55,123 nt of DNA from Chloroflexota bacterium. Its GTDB lineage: Bacteria; Chloroflexota; Dehalococcoidia; UBA2979. The notes beneath the pieces are model-generated. The model was not told the origin of the DNA. It saw nothing but the letters and a program-made list of their open reading frames with translations, and did not search any database. Positions 38,847-46,873 of the stretch are shown in pieces. The stretch covers positions 1-55,123 of the forward strand of contig CANKAU010000011.1 in assembly GCA_947479915.1 (NCBI GenBank), given 5' to 3'. The number at the start of each line of letters is the position of its first letter. Position 1 is the stretch's first letter. Made by a program: the position numbers and the translations under genes.

Positions 38847-39427
38847 CGCGGCGGTCGCGTGCGCTCGGGCGTGAAGCCCTCGAACCGGATGATCTTGAGC
38901 GCGGTGACGGTGAGCAGCAGCAGCACGCCCACGATCTTGATGTCGGGGTAGGCGACGAAGTAGGCGAGTACCGGCACGGTCAGCAGCGCGATCGCGCCGC
39001 TGAAGCGCTTCGAGCTCGTGACGAAGTACAGCGCGACGGCGAGCCCGGCCGCGGGGACAGTGGCCGTGGGCACCAGTGCGAACAGGCCGCCGATGGCGGC
39101 CGCCGTGCCGTTGCCACCGTGGAACCACAGGAAGATCGAGTAGTCGTGGCCAGCCACTGCGAGCAGCGAGGCGAGCACGGCGTGGGTGTCGCTCAGGCCG
39201 AGGAGGTAGGCGGTGGACACGGCGGCCATGCCCTTGCCGATATCTCCGACCGCGACGAGGAGTGCAGGGGCGAGGCCCACGTTGTCCCAGACGTTCATGG
39301 TCCCGGGGTTCCCGTTGCCGATCGAGCGGATGTCTCGTCCGGTGATCAGGTAGACCACGATGTACGACGTGGGAATGGAGCCCAGCAGATAAGCGATCGC
39401 GAACGCCATCGCGACGATCACGAGCAT
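38843..39427 (-). CDS. plsY: PlsY-like glycerol-3-phosphate acyltransferase, variant motif
   Basis: Integral membrane acyltransferase (194 residues, about five helices) that makes lysophosphatidate from acyl-phosphate and glycerol-3-phosphate. The motifs GSIPTSYIV, IGNGNPGTMNV and AGHDYSIFLWFHGGNGT are recognisable. Two family-conserved positions differ: the GSGNPG motif reads GNGNPG, and the GGKG motif reads GGNG. It may be a divergent paralogue. ATG at 39427. The stop overlaps the SirB1 start. Confidence 0.8.
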   Translation of the reverse strand: MLVIVAMAFAIAYLLGSIPTSYIVVYLITGRDIRSIGNGNPGTMNVWDNVGLAPALLVAVGDIGKGMAAVSTAYLLGLSDTHAVLASLLAVAGHDYSIFLWFHGGNGTAAAIGGLFALVPTATVPAAGLAVALYFVTSSKRFSGAIALLTVPVLAYFVAYPDIKIVGVLLLLTVTALKIIRFEGFTPERTRPPR

Positions 39428-39509
39428 GCCTCCCCTAGCGCCCCTCGATCATACATCGCGCGCCCGTCGAGCCGGTGCGGTCGACCCGGCGGAACGACCT
39501 CGCTGCGTC

Positions 39510-40097
39510 CTAGTCGTTGAACGCGGTGAACCCGCTCGGCGCGTCCTCGCGGCGCTCGGGCGCCGGCGCGGTCCAGGTCACGGAGCCGCTGCCATTCGTC
39601 GAGGTGTACGAGGTCGACGGGGGCGGTGTCGCGGGAGTCGGCGGGGTGGTCGGCTCCGGGGGCGCGGAGGGAGCAGGCGGCGTCCATGCGGCGGGCTCGT
39701 CGGTGACCACGGAGTAGACCGAGGCCACCTCGACGTCGGCGTTCAGGTCGTCGTCCTCGTCGCGGGGGATTTCGATCCCGGCGAAGCCGAAGGCGGCGCG
39801 CTCCGCCATCTCGCGGATGCGGGACAGGTCACCGCCCACGGCGCCGACGCCCAGGTTCACCCCGAACGCGGCCAGCCACGAGGGAATGTGGAGCCACGAC
39901 CACGGCGTATCGCGGACGCGCGCGGCGGCCACCAGGCCTGGCACCACATCCTGCACTCGGATCTTGACGGTCCGCAGGGAGATGTCGAAGGGCTCGCCCT
40001 CCTCCTCCTGCCGGCGCACCTCGGCCGCGATCCGGCCGAGCACGGCGCCGGCAATGGCGGCCACGGCGATGACGAGGAGGAATCGAATACGTCCCAT
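39510..40097 (-). CDS. Membrane-anchored protein with Pro/Thr-rich tail, unknown
   Basis: A 195-residue protein. The N-terminus has one hydrophobic helix (FLLVIAVAAIAGAVLG) likely anchoring it in the membrane, then a helical region to about 115, then a Pro/Thr/Ser-rich tail ending in APSGFTAFND. I recognise no family. ATG at 40097. It is oriented away from the aquaporin; the 222-base gap between them holds the aquaporin promoter and an AT-rich patch. Confidence 0.65.
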   Translation of the reverse strand: MGRIRFLLVIAVAAIAGAVLGRIAAEVRRQEEEGEPFDISLRTVKIRVQDVVPGLVAAARVRDTPWSWLHIPSWLAAFGVNLGVGAVGGDLSRIREMAERAAFGFAGIEIPRDEDDDLNADVEVASVYSVVTDEPAAWTPPAPSAPPEPTTPPTPATPPPSTSYTSTNGSGSVTWTAPAPERREDAPSGFTAFND

Positions 40098-40240
40098 GGC
40101 AGCGCCTCCGGGCGGGTCTTGCGGTCATTCGACGGTAGGCCGTGGGTTCGCGGCGGGTCAAACCTTCGAGCGTGAGACCGTTTCGTAGTCGTGACGAAAG
40201 AGACGGCAGGAGTGTGGATAAATTAAACTGATCACCAGTG

Positions 40241-40269
40241 TTGACTCGTTCGCCGATTCATGTTGTAAT
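40241..40269 (+). promoter_or_regulatory. Strong predicted promoter of the aquaporin gene
   Basis: TTGACT (40241-40246) and TGTAAT (40264-40269) with exactly 17 bases between. It lies 51 bases before the GTG at 40320 and is the best consensus match I found in the window. Confidence 0.7.
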
Positions 40270-40319
40270 CCTTCGCACTGCGTCGACGTGACGACGCGGC
40301 GCGTTGGGCGGGAGATCCT

Positions 40320-41006
40320 GTGGCCGCGATGTTCGACCCGAGGAAGCTGGCTGCGGAGGCGATCGGTGCCTTCACGCTGATCTTCGTGGGCCCCGGCTCG
40401 GTGATGCTGCTCAGCGGCAACGCGAACGTGACCCTCGTGGGCGTCGCACTGGCCCATGGCCTGGCGATTGCGTTGATGGCCTCCGCGCTCGGCGCGATCT
40501 CGGGTGGGCATTTCAACCCGGCGGTGACCATCGCCATGTGGGTGACGCGCCGCATCGAGACGCTGCCCGCGGTGGGCTACATCGTGGCGCAGTGCGCGGG
40601 CGGCATCCTCGGTGGGCTCGCGCTCATGGTGTTCTTCCCCGAGGGGCTGCGGAACGCCGCGCACTACGGGACGCCGGGCCTCGCGGCCGGCATCGACTTC
40701 GCTCGAGGCGTGGGCATCGAGGCGATCCTCACGTTCTTCCTCGTCATCGTCATCTTCGGGACGGCGGTGGACGCGCGAGCGCCGCACCTCGGCGGGATGG
40801 CCATCGGCCTGACGATCACCATGGACATCCTCGCGGGTGGCCCGCTGACCGGCGCCGCGATGAACCCGGTACGGGCGCTGGGCCCGGCCGTGGTCTCCGG
40901 TGTCTGGACCGACCATCTCGTGTACTGGATCGGCCCGATCGTCGGGGCGGTCACGGCAGCACTGCTGTACCACTACCTGTTCATCGAGGAGCCCGCGAAG
41001 GCGTAA
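40320..41006 (+). CDS. Aquaporin (MIP family) with NPV second motif
   Basis: A six-helix channel of 228 residues for water or small solutes. The first asparagine box is HFNPAVT (NPA at 66-68). The second is MNPVRALGP (N182, P183, V184), so alanine is replaced by valine, while the selectivity-filter arginine R185 is retained. NPV in the second box is known in some plant NIP channels with altered solutes. The gene is transcribed alone. The GTG at 40320 follows GGGAG by 5 bases and there is a strong promoter. A terminator follows at 41100. Confidence 0.9.
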   Translation: MAAMFDPRKLAAEAIGAFTLIFVGPGSVMLLSGNANVTLVGVALAHGLAIALMASALGAISGGHFNPAVTIAMWVTRRIETLPAVGYIVAQCAGGILGGLALMVFFPEGLRNAAHYGTPGLAAGIDFARGVGIEAILTFFLVIVIFGTAVDARAPHLGGMAIGLTITMDILAGGPLTGAAMNPVRALGPAVVSGVWTDHLVYWIGPIVGAVTAALLYHYLFIEEPAKA

Positions 41007-41048
41007 GCGCTCCGTCCCGCGCGGGTGAAGGCCCGCGACCGTTTCAGA

Positions 41049-41098
41049 CATCCGCATCTGTCGAACTTAATACCCCCGCCGCACGACAGATGCAGATG
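41049..41098. repeat. Imperfect 15-bp inverted repeat between aquaporin and dut
   Basis: Arms 41049-41063 and 41084-41098 are complementary at 14 of 15 positions, with a 20-base loop. It lies directly before the terminator hairpin, between convergent genes. It may form an RNA structure upstream of the terminator, or be a binding site. Its role is unknown. Confidence 0.6.
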
Positions 41099-41099
41099 A

Positions 41100-41125
41100 G
41101 AGAGCCGACCGCAAGGTCGGCTCTC
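41100..41125 (+). terminator. Terminator of the aquaporin gene
   Basis: A perfect 11-bp stem (41100-41110 with 41115-41125) closed by GCAA, followed by GCTTTGT. Almost certainly an intrinsic terminator. Confidence 0.75.
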
Positions 41126-41231
41126 GCTTTGTCTGGACGCCTCGATCTTGCCCCGGTGCGCCCAGTGGCGGTCGGCGGGCGTGGAGGCGAGGTGCTGGTG
41201 CGCGGTGGCCCGCTCCCAGCAGCCGAGCCCG

Positions 41232-41687
41232 CTAGCCGAGGCCCGTCGAGCCGTGGCCGCCCGCGCCTCGCGCGGTGTCGTCGAGGCTCGCGACTTCGCG
41301 CCAGGTGGCGGGGACCGCGCGTGCGATGACGAGCTGGGCGACGCGGTCGCCGTCGTTCACGGTCAGCGGGTCGGCGCCGGGAAGTCGGTACAGCGTGACC
41401 ATGAGCTCGCCCCGGTAGTCCGCGTCGATCGTGCCGAGGACGGCCATGACGCCGCGAGCGGAGAGGCCGGAGCGCGGCCGCACCTGGACATCGGCACCCT
41501 CGGGCGCGGCGAACGCGATGCCGCACGGGATGCGCACCGGCAGCTCGCCGACCTCGATCGGGGCGTCGAGGCACGCGTGCAGGTCGTAGCCGGTCGCGCC
41601 AGTCGTCTGGCGCGAGGGGATGCGGGCCGTGGGGCGCAGGCGCACGAAGTCGAGGACGATCGGGTCGTCAGGGGCGGTCGGGGACAT
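41232..41687 (-). CDS. dut: dUTPase (dUTP diphosphatase)
   Basis: Removes dUTP and supplies dUMP for thymidylate synthesis; 151 residues. Motifs are in order: RPRSGLSARG (motif 2), GTIDADYRGEL (motif 3), DRVAQLVI (motif 4) and the C-terminal RGAGGHGSTG (motif 5, where Phe in the family's GGFGSTG is His here). ATG at 41687. It works with ThyX at 46.9 kb, though not adjacent. The stop faces the aquaporin terminator. Confidence 0.93.
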   Translation of the reverse strand: MSPTAPDDPIVLDFVRLRPTARIPSRQTTGATGYDLHACLDAPIEVGELPVRIPCGIAFAAPEGADVQVRPRSGLSARGVMAVLGTIDADYRGELMVTLYRLPGADPLTVNDGDRVAQLVIARAVPATWREVASLDDTARGAGGHGSTGLG

Positions 41688-41750
41688 TGGTGGTCGCTTC
41701 CAGCGGGGAGAGTGCGAGCCTAGCGGCCTCGGCGTGCCGGAGACAAGCAG

Positions 41751-41772
41751 AAGCCCCGCCGGAGCGGGGCTT
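41751..41772 (-). terminator. Terminator after the four-cluster ferredoxin
   Basis: A perfect 9-bp stem (41751-41759 with 41764-41772) closed by a 4-base loop. On the minus strand it comes 25 bases after the ferredoxin stop, with CTT at its end and no long T-run. Confidence 0.7.
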
Positions 41773-41797
41773 CTGTGGTGCATCGTCGGGACCGAGG

Positions 41798-42307
41798 TTA
41801 CTCGGCGGCGGCAGCGGCCTTCTGCAGGCCCTTGCCCTTCTTCGGGGTCAGGATCTCCAGCGGGTAGACCTTTCGCTTGAGCATCTCGCGCGGCGGGTCG
41901 ATGTAGATCGCGCTCCAGCCGCAGGCGCCCTCGCAGAGGCGGCAGCCGACGCACTTGCGCGGGTCGACGGTGGCCATGCCGTAGTAGTCGTGGTGGTTCG
42001 GGGTGTCCTGCAGGGAGAGCGCCTCGAACGGGCAGATGTTGATGCACAGCTCGCAGCCGGAGCCGATGCAGTTCTCCTCGACCACCTTCGCCAGCGGCAA
42101 TTCGCGGCGGGGGAAGGTGCGGCAGAGGTCGCCCATGTCGTCGAGGATCGCCTCGGGGGGGCAGACGGCGCCGCAGGCACCGCAGTCGATGCAGAGCTCG
42201 GCGTCGATGACGTGCAGTTCGTTCCGGAGACCGGAGATGGCCTCGACGGGACACTTCTTCACGCAGGCCGTGCATCCGATGCACGTTTCGATGATCTTGT
42301 AGGCCAA
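41798..42307 (-). CDS. Ferredoxin-type protein with four 4Fe-4S motifs
   Basis: A 169-residue protein with four cysteine sets. First C9/12/15/19, second C39/42/45/49, third C80/85/88/92 (a C-x4-C-x2-C-x3-C, so two extra residues between the first two ligands), fourth C119/122/125/129. It could carry electrons among clusters of a larger complex; no obvious partner enzyme is adjacent. A Lys-rich C-terminus follows. ATG at 42307. The 8-Fe or larger ferredoxin name is inference, as the number of clusters is only a motif count. Confidence 0.85.
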   Translation of the reverse strand: MAYKIIETCIGCTACVKKCPVEAISGLRNELHVIDAELCIDCGACGAVCPPEAILDDMGDLCRTFPRRELPLAKVVEENCIGSGCELCINICPFEALSLQDTPNHHDYYGMATVDPRKCVGCRLCEGACGWSAIYIDPPREMLKRKVYPLEILTPKKGKGLQKAAAAAE

Positions 42308-42433
42308 CGCGGTGCCTTCCCGAACTGATCCTGTGGGCGAACCATATCAACACCAGGAGACGTGAGCAATCACGATCCACCAGTGTTGCGGGGCTACATC
42401 AGGCGATCGCGGGCGGACGGGGGAGGCTCGCCG

Positions 42434-42829
42434 TCAGGCGGCCGGCCAGAGGCCGCGCATCAGCGCGTTCACGTCCACCGGTGGGGGCAGCACCTCGATG
42501 TCGAGCGCGGCGAGGCCGTCCAACGGGTCGCGGTCGTCGCCGATGACCACGATGCGGGCGTCCGCGGCGGCGTGGCGCAGGCGCAGCGCGACCGTGCGGA
42601 GGGGCACGTCCGAGCCGCCGATGACCAGCAGCTGGTATCTCGCCTGGCGCACCCAGCGGATGGCGGATTCGGGGTCGGTCGCGAGGTCCACGCCGAGCCC
42701 GAGCTCCTGCAGGATGAGCATGGTCGCCAGTTCCGCACGGGGATCGCTCAGGCAGACGAGCGCGGAGCCGCACGTCGAGAGCCCTCGGCCGGATCGAGGG
42801 GCGTTGTGCGCGGCGTCGTAGCGTTCCAC
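42434..42829 (-). CDS. Degenerate response-regulator receiver protein
   Basis: A 131-residue protein with a receiver-like fold (ALVCLSDPRAEL, LGLGVDLATDPESAI, RYQLLVIGGSDVP, ARIVVIGDDRDP, IEVLPPPVDVNAL). The phosphoacceptor Asp of typical receivers is Gly (LVIGG), and the lysine of the usual KP is Pro, so phosphorylation is unlikely. It may act by protein contact. The GTG at 42829 has GGGGAG 7 bases upstream. It is divergent from the CxxC protein. Confidence 0.7.
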   Translation of the reverse strand: MERYDAAHNAPRSGRGLSTCGSALVCLSDPRAELATMLILQELGLGVDLATDPESAIRWVRQARYQLLVIGGSDVPLRTVALRLRHAAADARIVVIGDDRDPLDGLAALDIEVLPPPVDVNALMRGLWPAA

Positions 42830-42901
42830 AGGCGTTCTCCCCTCCCCATGGTTATCGGCACCCGCGGCGAACTGCGCAGGCACTGCTACCATTTCTCAAC
42901 C

Positions 42902-43279
42902 ATGCTCCACTGGCTGCGCCTGCACCCCCGTCGTTTGCTGTCCGCGCCGCGCGTCGAGGTCACCTCGGTTGCTGCCGGGGCTGCGCAGGTGACGGTGCAC
43001 GGTCTGGTGTGCGGCGTGTGCGCGCTGCGGACGCGCGAGGCGCTCGAGAGCGTGGCCGGGGTGCGCGAGGCGTGCGTCGACCTCGATGCCGGGACGGCGA
43101 CGCTGGCGCTCGCTTCCGGGGCGACCCTCGACGCATCGTCGGTACGGGCGATGCAGCGCGACATGCAGCGCGCGCTCGACCGGGTGGTGGTGGCGATGCC
43201 GGTGCGCCGGGCGATTCAACGGACCGCGGACGCGCTGCGAGCGATGGGCTCCCGGCGCGCGGAAGGACGCAGGGCATGA
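42902..43279 (+). CDS. CxxC (heavy-metal-associated-like) protein
   Basis: A 125-residue protein with an HMA-like segment: EVTSVAAGAAQVTVHGLVC through LVCGVCALRTREALESV, with C37 and C40. The C-terminal half is basic and helical. HMA domains bind Cu or Zn. It ends in an ATGA overlap with endonuclease IV. No ribosome site precedes the ATG; TACCAT 10 bases before it might be a -10 for a nearly leaderless transcript. The coupling to an enzyme that needs metals is notable. Confidence 0.65.
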   Translation: MLHWLRLHPRRLLSAPRVEVTSVAAGAAQVTVHGLVCGVCALRTREALESVAGVREACVDLDAGTATLALASGATLDASSVRAMQRDMQRALDRVVVAMPVRRAIQRTADALRAMGSRRAEGRRA

Positions 43280-44169
43280 CGACCACGAAGGCCGGGCGAA
43301 TCCAGATCGGCGGGCACGTCTCGTCCTCGGGCGGCATCTTCAACGCGGTGACGCGTGCTCAGGAGATTGGCGCGGAGGCGCTCCAGATCTTCGTCTCCTC
43401 GCCCCAGATGTGGCGCGCGACCGCCCACACCGCCGAGGCCACGGCGAAGTTCCGAGAGATGCACGCCGCTGCCTCGCTGGGCGAGGTCTGGGTGCACAAC
43501 ATTTACCTTGCGAACCTCGCGACGGAGACGCCGGAGCAACTGGAGCGCTCGATCGGCTCAGTGGTGAACGCGCTGACCGTGGGCGCGGCCGTCGGCGCGC
43601 AGGGCGTGGTGCTGCACACCGGCTCGCACCACGGGCAGGGTCTCGCGCCGTTCCTCGACCAGGTCCGCGACGCGCTCAAGGCGATCCTCGACACCACGGG
43701 CGATGGCATCACGCTGGCATTGGAGACGATGGCGGGGCAGGGCGGCTCGATCGGCAAGGAGTTCGAGGAGCTCGGTGCGCTGCTGCGCGCCGTCGACTCG
43801 CCGCGGCTGCAGGTCTGCCTCGACACCTGCCACACGTTCGCCGCGGGCTACGAGCTGCGGACGCCCGAGGGGGTCGAGGCGACGATGCGCGCGTTCGACG
43901 ACGCGATCGGCGTGGAGCACCTGGCCGTGGTGCATGCGAACGACTCGAAGACGCCGCTGGGCGGGCTGCGCGACCGTCACGAGAACATCGGTGACGGCCA
44001 CATCGGCAGCGACGGCTTCCGCGCGATCCTCGGTCACCCCGCGTTCGCCGGGAAGGCGTTCCTGCTGGAGGTGCCGGGCCTGCCGACCGAGGCGAAGCCG
44101 AAGGGTGACGGCCCCGACGTGGAGAACGTGAACCGTCTGAAGGCGATCCGCGACGAGGTCGCGCCCTAG
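43276..44169 (+). CDS. nfo: Endonuclease IV (AP endonuclease)
   Basis: Cuts DNA 5' of abasic sites in base-excision repair; 297 residues, family-typical. Metal-site motifs in order: IGGHVSSSGG, VLHTGSHHGQG, ALETMAGQG, CLDTCHTFAAGY, HANDSKTPLG with the RHENIGDGHIG segment, and LLEVPG. The TIM-barrel active site holds three metals, usually Zn. The ATG at 43276 shares ATGA with the stop of the CxxC protein, so the two are made together. Confidence 0.93.
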   Translation: MTTTKAGRIQIGGHVSSSGGIFNAVTRAQEIGAEALQIFVSSPQMWRATAHTAEATAKFREMHAAASLGEVWVHNIYLANLATETPEQLERSIGSVVNALTVGAAVGAQGVVLHTGSHHGQGLAPFLDQVRDALKAILDTTGDGITLALETMAGQGGSIGKEFEELGALLRAVDSPRLQVCLDTCHTFAAGYELRTPEGVEATMRAFDDAIGVEHLAVVHANDSKTPLGGLRDRHENIGDGHIGSDGFRAILGHPAFAGKAFLLEVPGLPTEAKPKGDGPDVENVNRLKAIRDEVAP

Positions 44170-44182
44170 CGGAGGCTTGTCG

Positions 44183-44518
44183 TTAGCCCCTCGGCCCGCC
44201 GGGAGGTGACGGGCGCACCGAGCGAGGCATCCCGGCCATCGCGCGGAACTCGTCCTCCCAGTGCAGTACCTCGAAGATCAGTCGTGCCGTGATCGTGCCG
44301 GCCTCCGTCGGGATGCTGGCGTCCGCCTCGAAGATCGCCATCAGGCGCTCCGCCATCCCCGCGTGGTCGAGCGACTCGTCGCCCGTGTCCGCGCGCACCT
44401 GCCGCTCCGTCGCGAGAACGAGGTCGCAGAACTCCGAGGGCACAAAGGCGCCGACCTGATCGCTGACCATCTCAGCGATCCAGTCGGCGCCTTCTCGTTC
44501 CAGGTCCCGGTTGTTCAC
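44183..44518 (-). CDS. Conserved-looking small protein, unknown
   Basis: A 111-residue protein with one cysteine (SEFCDLV), acidic overall, helical, and with a Pro/Gly-rich C-terminus. No domain recognised. The start is the GTG at 44518, but no ribosome site is visible upstream, and internal ATGs exist, so the start is uncertain. Ends 13 bases from the endonuclease IV stop on the other strand. Confidence 0.5.
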   Translation of the reverse strand: MNNRDLEREGADWIAEMVSDQVGAFVPSEFCDLVLATERQVRADTGDESLDHAGMAERLMAIFEADASIPTEAGTITARLIFEVLHWEDEFRAMAGMPRSVRPSPPGGPRG

Positions 44519-44559
44519 CGGAGGTGGAGCGGCTGCTCTGCGCGGTTACGCGGCTGTGG

Positions 44560-44958
44560 CTACGGGGCCCAGGGGCCGCGGCCGGTCACGCGCGAAATCT
44601 CGATGTCGACCGAGATGCGCTCCTCGCCGGGCTGGAGGTTGGCGTAGTCGGCGCCGGTGAACTTGTGGGCGACGCTGTTGATGTGCTGCAGACTCGAGTC
44701 GTCGATGACGGTGGCGGTGCCCTCGATCACGGCGAACATCATGGGGTTGTCCGGGTCCTGCACGGAGACCATGACGCGGTTGTCGCGAACCAGGTTGCGG
44801 CCCTTCTGGCGCGCGCGGTTCGTGTTGAACGACGCCTTGCCGTTGTGGACGTCCATCCACACCAGCGTCACCTGCGGTGAGCCGTTCTTGTTCATGGTGA
44901 TGACGTGGCCAAGGGCCTTCTTCTCGAGCAAGGCTCGCAGTTCGGGCGAGAGTTCCAT
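44560..44958 (-). CDS. PPOX-class F420/flavin-dependent oxidoreductase family protein
   Basis: A 132-residue split-barrel protein. GHVITMNKNGSPQVTLVWMD and the RARQKGRNLVRDN segment are typical of the pyridoxamine-5'-phosphate oxidase-like group that uses F420, FMN or haem. The C-terminal part (EGTATVIDD, HKFTG) also fits. Which cofactor and substrate cannot be told. ATG at 44958 with GAGGA about 10 bases upstream. Confidence 0.8.
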   Translation of the reverse strand: MELSPELRALLEKKALGHVITMNKNGSPQVTLVWMDVHNGKASFNTNRARQKGRNLVRDNRVMVSVQDPDNPMMFAVIEGTATVIDDSSLQHINSVAHKFTGADYANLQPGEERISVDIEISRVTGRGPWAP

Positions 44959-45178
44959 CGTGGTCCATTCCTCTGGTCGGCCGGCGAGGTCGCACGGCCG
45001 TTCGCTATGCCGTCATGGTACCGCGTCCCCGGCGGCAACACGATTGGACGAGGCAGGGGCCGAACCTGCGATGCATCTCGACCGAACGGGCAGGCTGCTG
45101 CGTGCGTTTGCGAAGACATCAGGGCGACCACTGCAGGGCGTTCATCACTACCGCAGGGCGAGTCACCAGGAGTACGCA

Positions 45179-46768
45179 GTGCACGCCAACTCACCACGTG
45201 CGTTTGCGGCGATCCTCGACCATGCGCGATGGCGCACCGTCGGAGTCGCCGTGGCCGCAGGGATCGCCGGATCGGCGCTCATCGTCATCCCCGCGATGGC
45301 CCAGACCGGCAACCAGCCGCCCGTCGCGAACGACGACACCTACGCCATTGTCCAGAACACCGCGACACCGCTGGCAGTGCTCACGAACGACACAGACCCT
45401 GAGTCGGACACGCTGACGATCCAGTCGGTCACCACGCCGGCGCACGGATCGGTCGCCCTCGCCGCCGGCACGCTGACGTACACGCCGACGGCCGGGTACC
45501 TCGGCAGTGACACGCTCACCTACATCGTCTCGGACGGCCATGGGAACACCGACACCGGGAGCGTCACCCTCGTCGTTTCGGCCACCGTCGGCGTCCCGGT
45601 CGCGCAGGACGACACCTACACGGTGCCGATGAACACCGCGACGTCGCTGACCGTGCTCGGCAACGACAGCGACCCGAACGGCGACACGCTGACGATCACA
45701 GCGGTCTCCGCACCGGCTCACGGCACAGCGGTCATCGTGACCGGCACGAGCATCACCTACACCCCGACGGCCGGGTACAGCGGTGCCGACACCTTCTCCT
45801 ACACCGTTAGTGACGGTGCGGGGTCGAGCGACATTGCGACGGTCATGATCAACGTGACGACGACGGGCAACGCGCCGGTCGTGCAGAACGACTCGATCAA
45901 CGTGCTCGTGGGTACCTCGACGGTGATCAATGTGCTTGTGAACGACAGCGACCCGAACGGTGACGCACTCACGATCACTTCGACCACCACGCCGTCTCAT
46001 GGCGCGGCCACGATCGCGGGCGACGCGAAGTCGATCACCTATGTGCCGACCGCGGCGTACACGGGCGCGGATACGTTCACGTACACCGTCAGTGACGGAC
46101 ACGGGAACAGCGCTTCCGGCACCGTGGCGATCACCGTGGTGGCGCAGAACACGCTGCTCGCCGTCAACGACACCGCTTCGACGCACGTCGATACGGCGAA
46201 GACCATCTCGGTCCTCGACAACGACGTCGCCTCGAACGTGGCGAACGCACTCACCGTGAGCGCGGTGACCACGCCGGGCCACGGCACGGCGACGATCACC
46301 GGCGACGCGAAGCAGATCGTGTACACGCCCACGGGCAGCTATACCGGCACGGACACCTTCGCGTACACCGTCGCGGAGGCGAACGGTGGTACGGCCACCG
46401 CAACGGTCACCGTGACCATCAGTCCCGCCTCGACCGGGGACGACGAGGATGACGACGACCACGGCAAGGAAGATTGCAAGGACGGCCGCTGGTTCCACTT
46501 CGGCTTCCGTAACCAGGGCCTGTGCGTCGCCGACGCGAACCACGGCTCCTCGCACGGGACGCGCGGCGGCGGTCACCACGACGGCGACGACGACGATGAC
46601 CACGCACGCGAGGAGCACCAGTCCTCTCGCGGCAACTCGGATCAGTCCGGCAAGTCAGGGCTCGGCGCGAAGATCCGAGCATCCGTCCAGGCCGCCCTCG
46701 ACAAGGGGAACAGCAGCCACGGCAACGACGACCACGACAACGGGCGGGGCAAGGGGCGCGGCCACTAG
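45179..46768 (+). CDS. Secreted protein with four cadherin/Ig-like repeats and Asp/His-rich tail
   Basis: A 529-residue exported surface or secreted protein. The signal peptide (hydrophobic segment about 21-37, cleavage near AMA at 41) is followed by four tandem repeats of about 93 residues, starting near 45317, 45594, 45872 and 46154. Each has the pattern D/N-D...ND, LTI, TPAHG, YTP and a Y/FTYTVSDG-like end, characteristic of bacterial tandem Ig-like/cadherin-like adhesin domains that often bind calcium. The last 100 residues are rich in Asp, His and Gly, perhaps metal binding. The GTG at 45179 has AGGAG 6 bases upstream; an ATG at 45071 is less likely. Confidence 0.8.
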   Translation: MHANSPRAFAAILDHARWRTVGVAVAAGIAGSALIVIPAMAQTGNQPPVANDDTYAIVQNTATPLAVLTNDTDPESDTLTIQSVTTPAHGSVALAAGTLTYTPTAGYLGSDTLTYIVSDGHGNTDTGSVTLVVSATVGVPVAQDDTYTVPMNTATSLTVLGNDSDPNGDTLTITAVSAPAHGTAVIVTGTSITYTPTAGYSGADTFSYTVSDGAGSSDIATVMINVTTTGNAPVVQNDSINVLVGTSTVINVLVNDSDPNGDALTITSTTTPSHGAATIAGDAKSITYVPTAAYTGADTFTYTVSDGHGNSASGTVAITVVAQNTLLAVNDTASTHVDTAKTISVLDNDVASNVANALTVSAVTTPGHGTATITGDAKQIVYTPTGSYTGTDTFAYTVAEANGGTATATVTVTISPASTGDDEDDDDHGKEDCKDGRWFHFGFRNQGLCVADANHGSSHGTRGGGHHDGDDDDDHAREEHQSSRGNSDQSGKSGLGAKIRASVQAALDKGNSSHGNDDHDNGRGKGRGH

Positions 46769-46808
46769 TCCGTAGCGAGCGCAGGAGGCTGTGGGTGTCC
46801 GCCCACCT

Positions 46809-46855
46809 CACGGCCCGGCACGGCCCGCCACGATGGCGGGCCGTGCCGGGCCGTG
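46809..46855. terminator. Perfect 22-bp GC-rich hairpin between convergent genes
   Basis: A perfect stem of 22 bp (46809-46830 with 46834-46855) around a three-base loop. It lies between the surface protein stop and the thyX stop. No T-run follows, so it is an atypical terminator; a bidirectional terminator or a recombination or regulatory site are alternatives. Confidence 0.65.
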
Positions 46856-46873
46856 CTGACCGATCGTTCGAGG

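Noticed and set aside
45053-45069. T-arm-like hairpin suggesting a tRNA
   Set aside because: No matching acceptor, D or anticodon stem within 80 bases on either strand.
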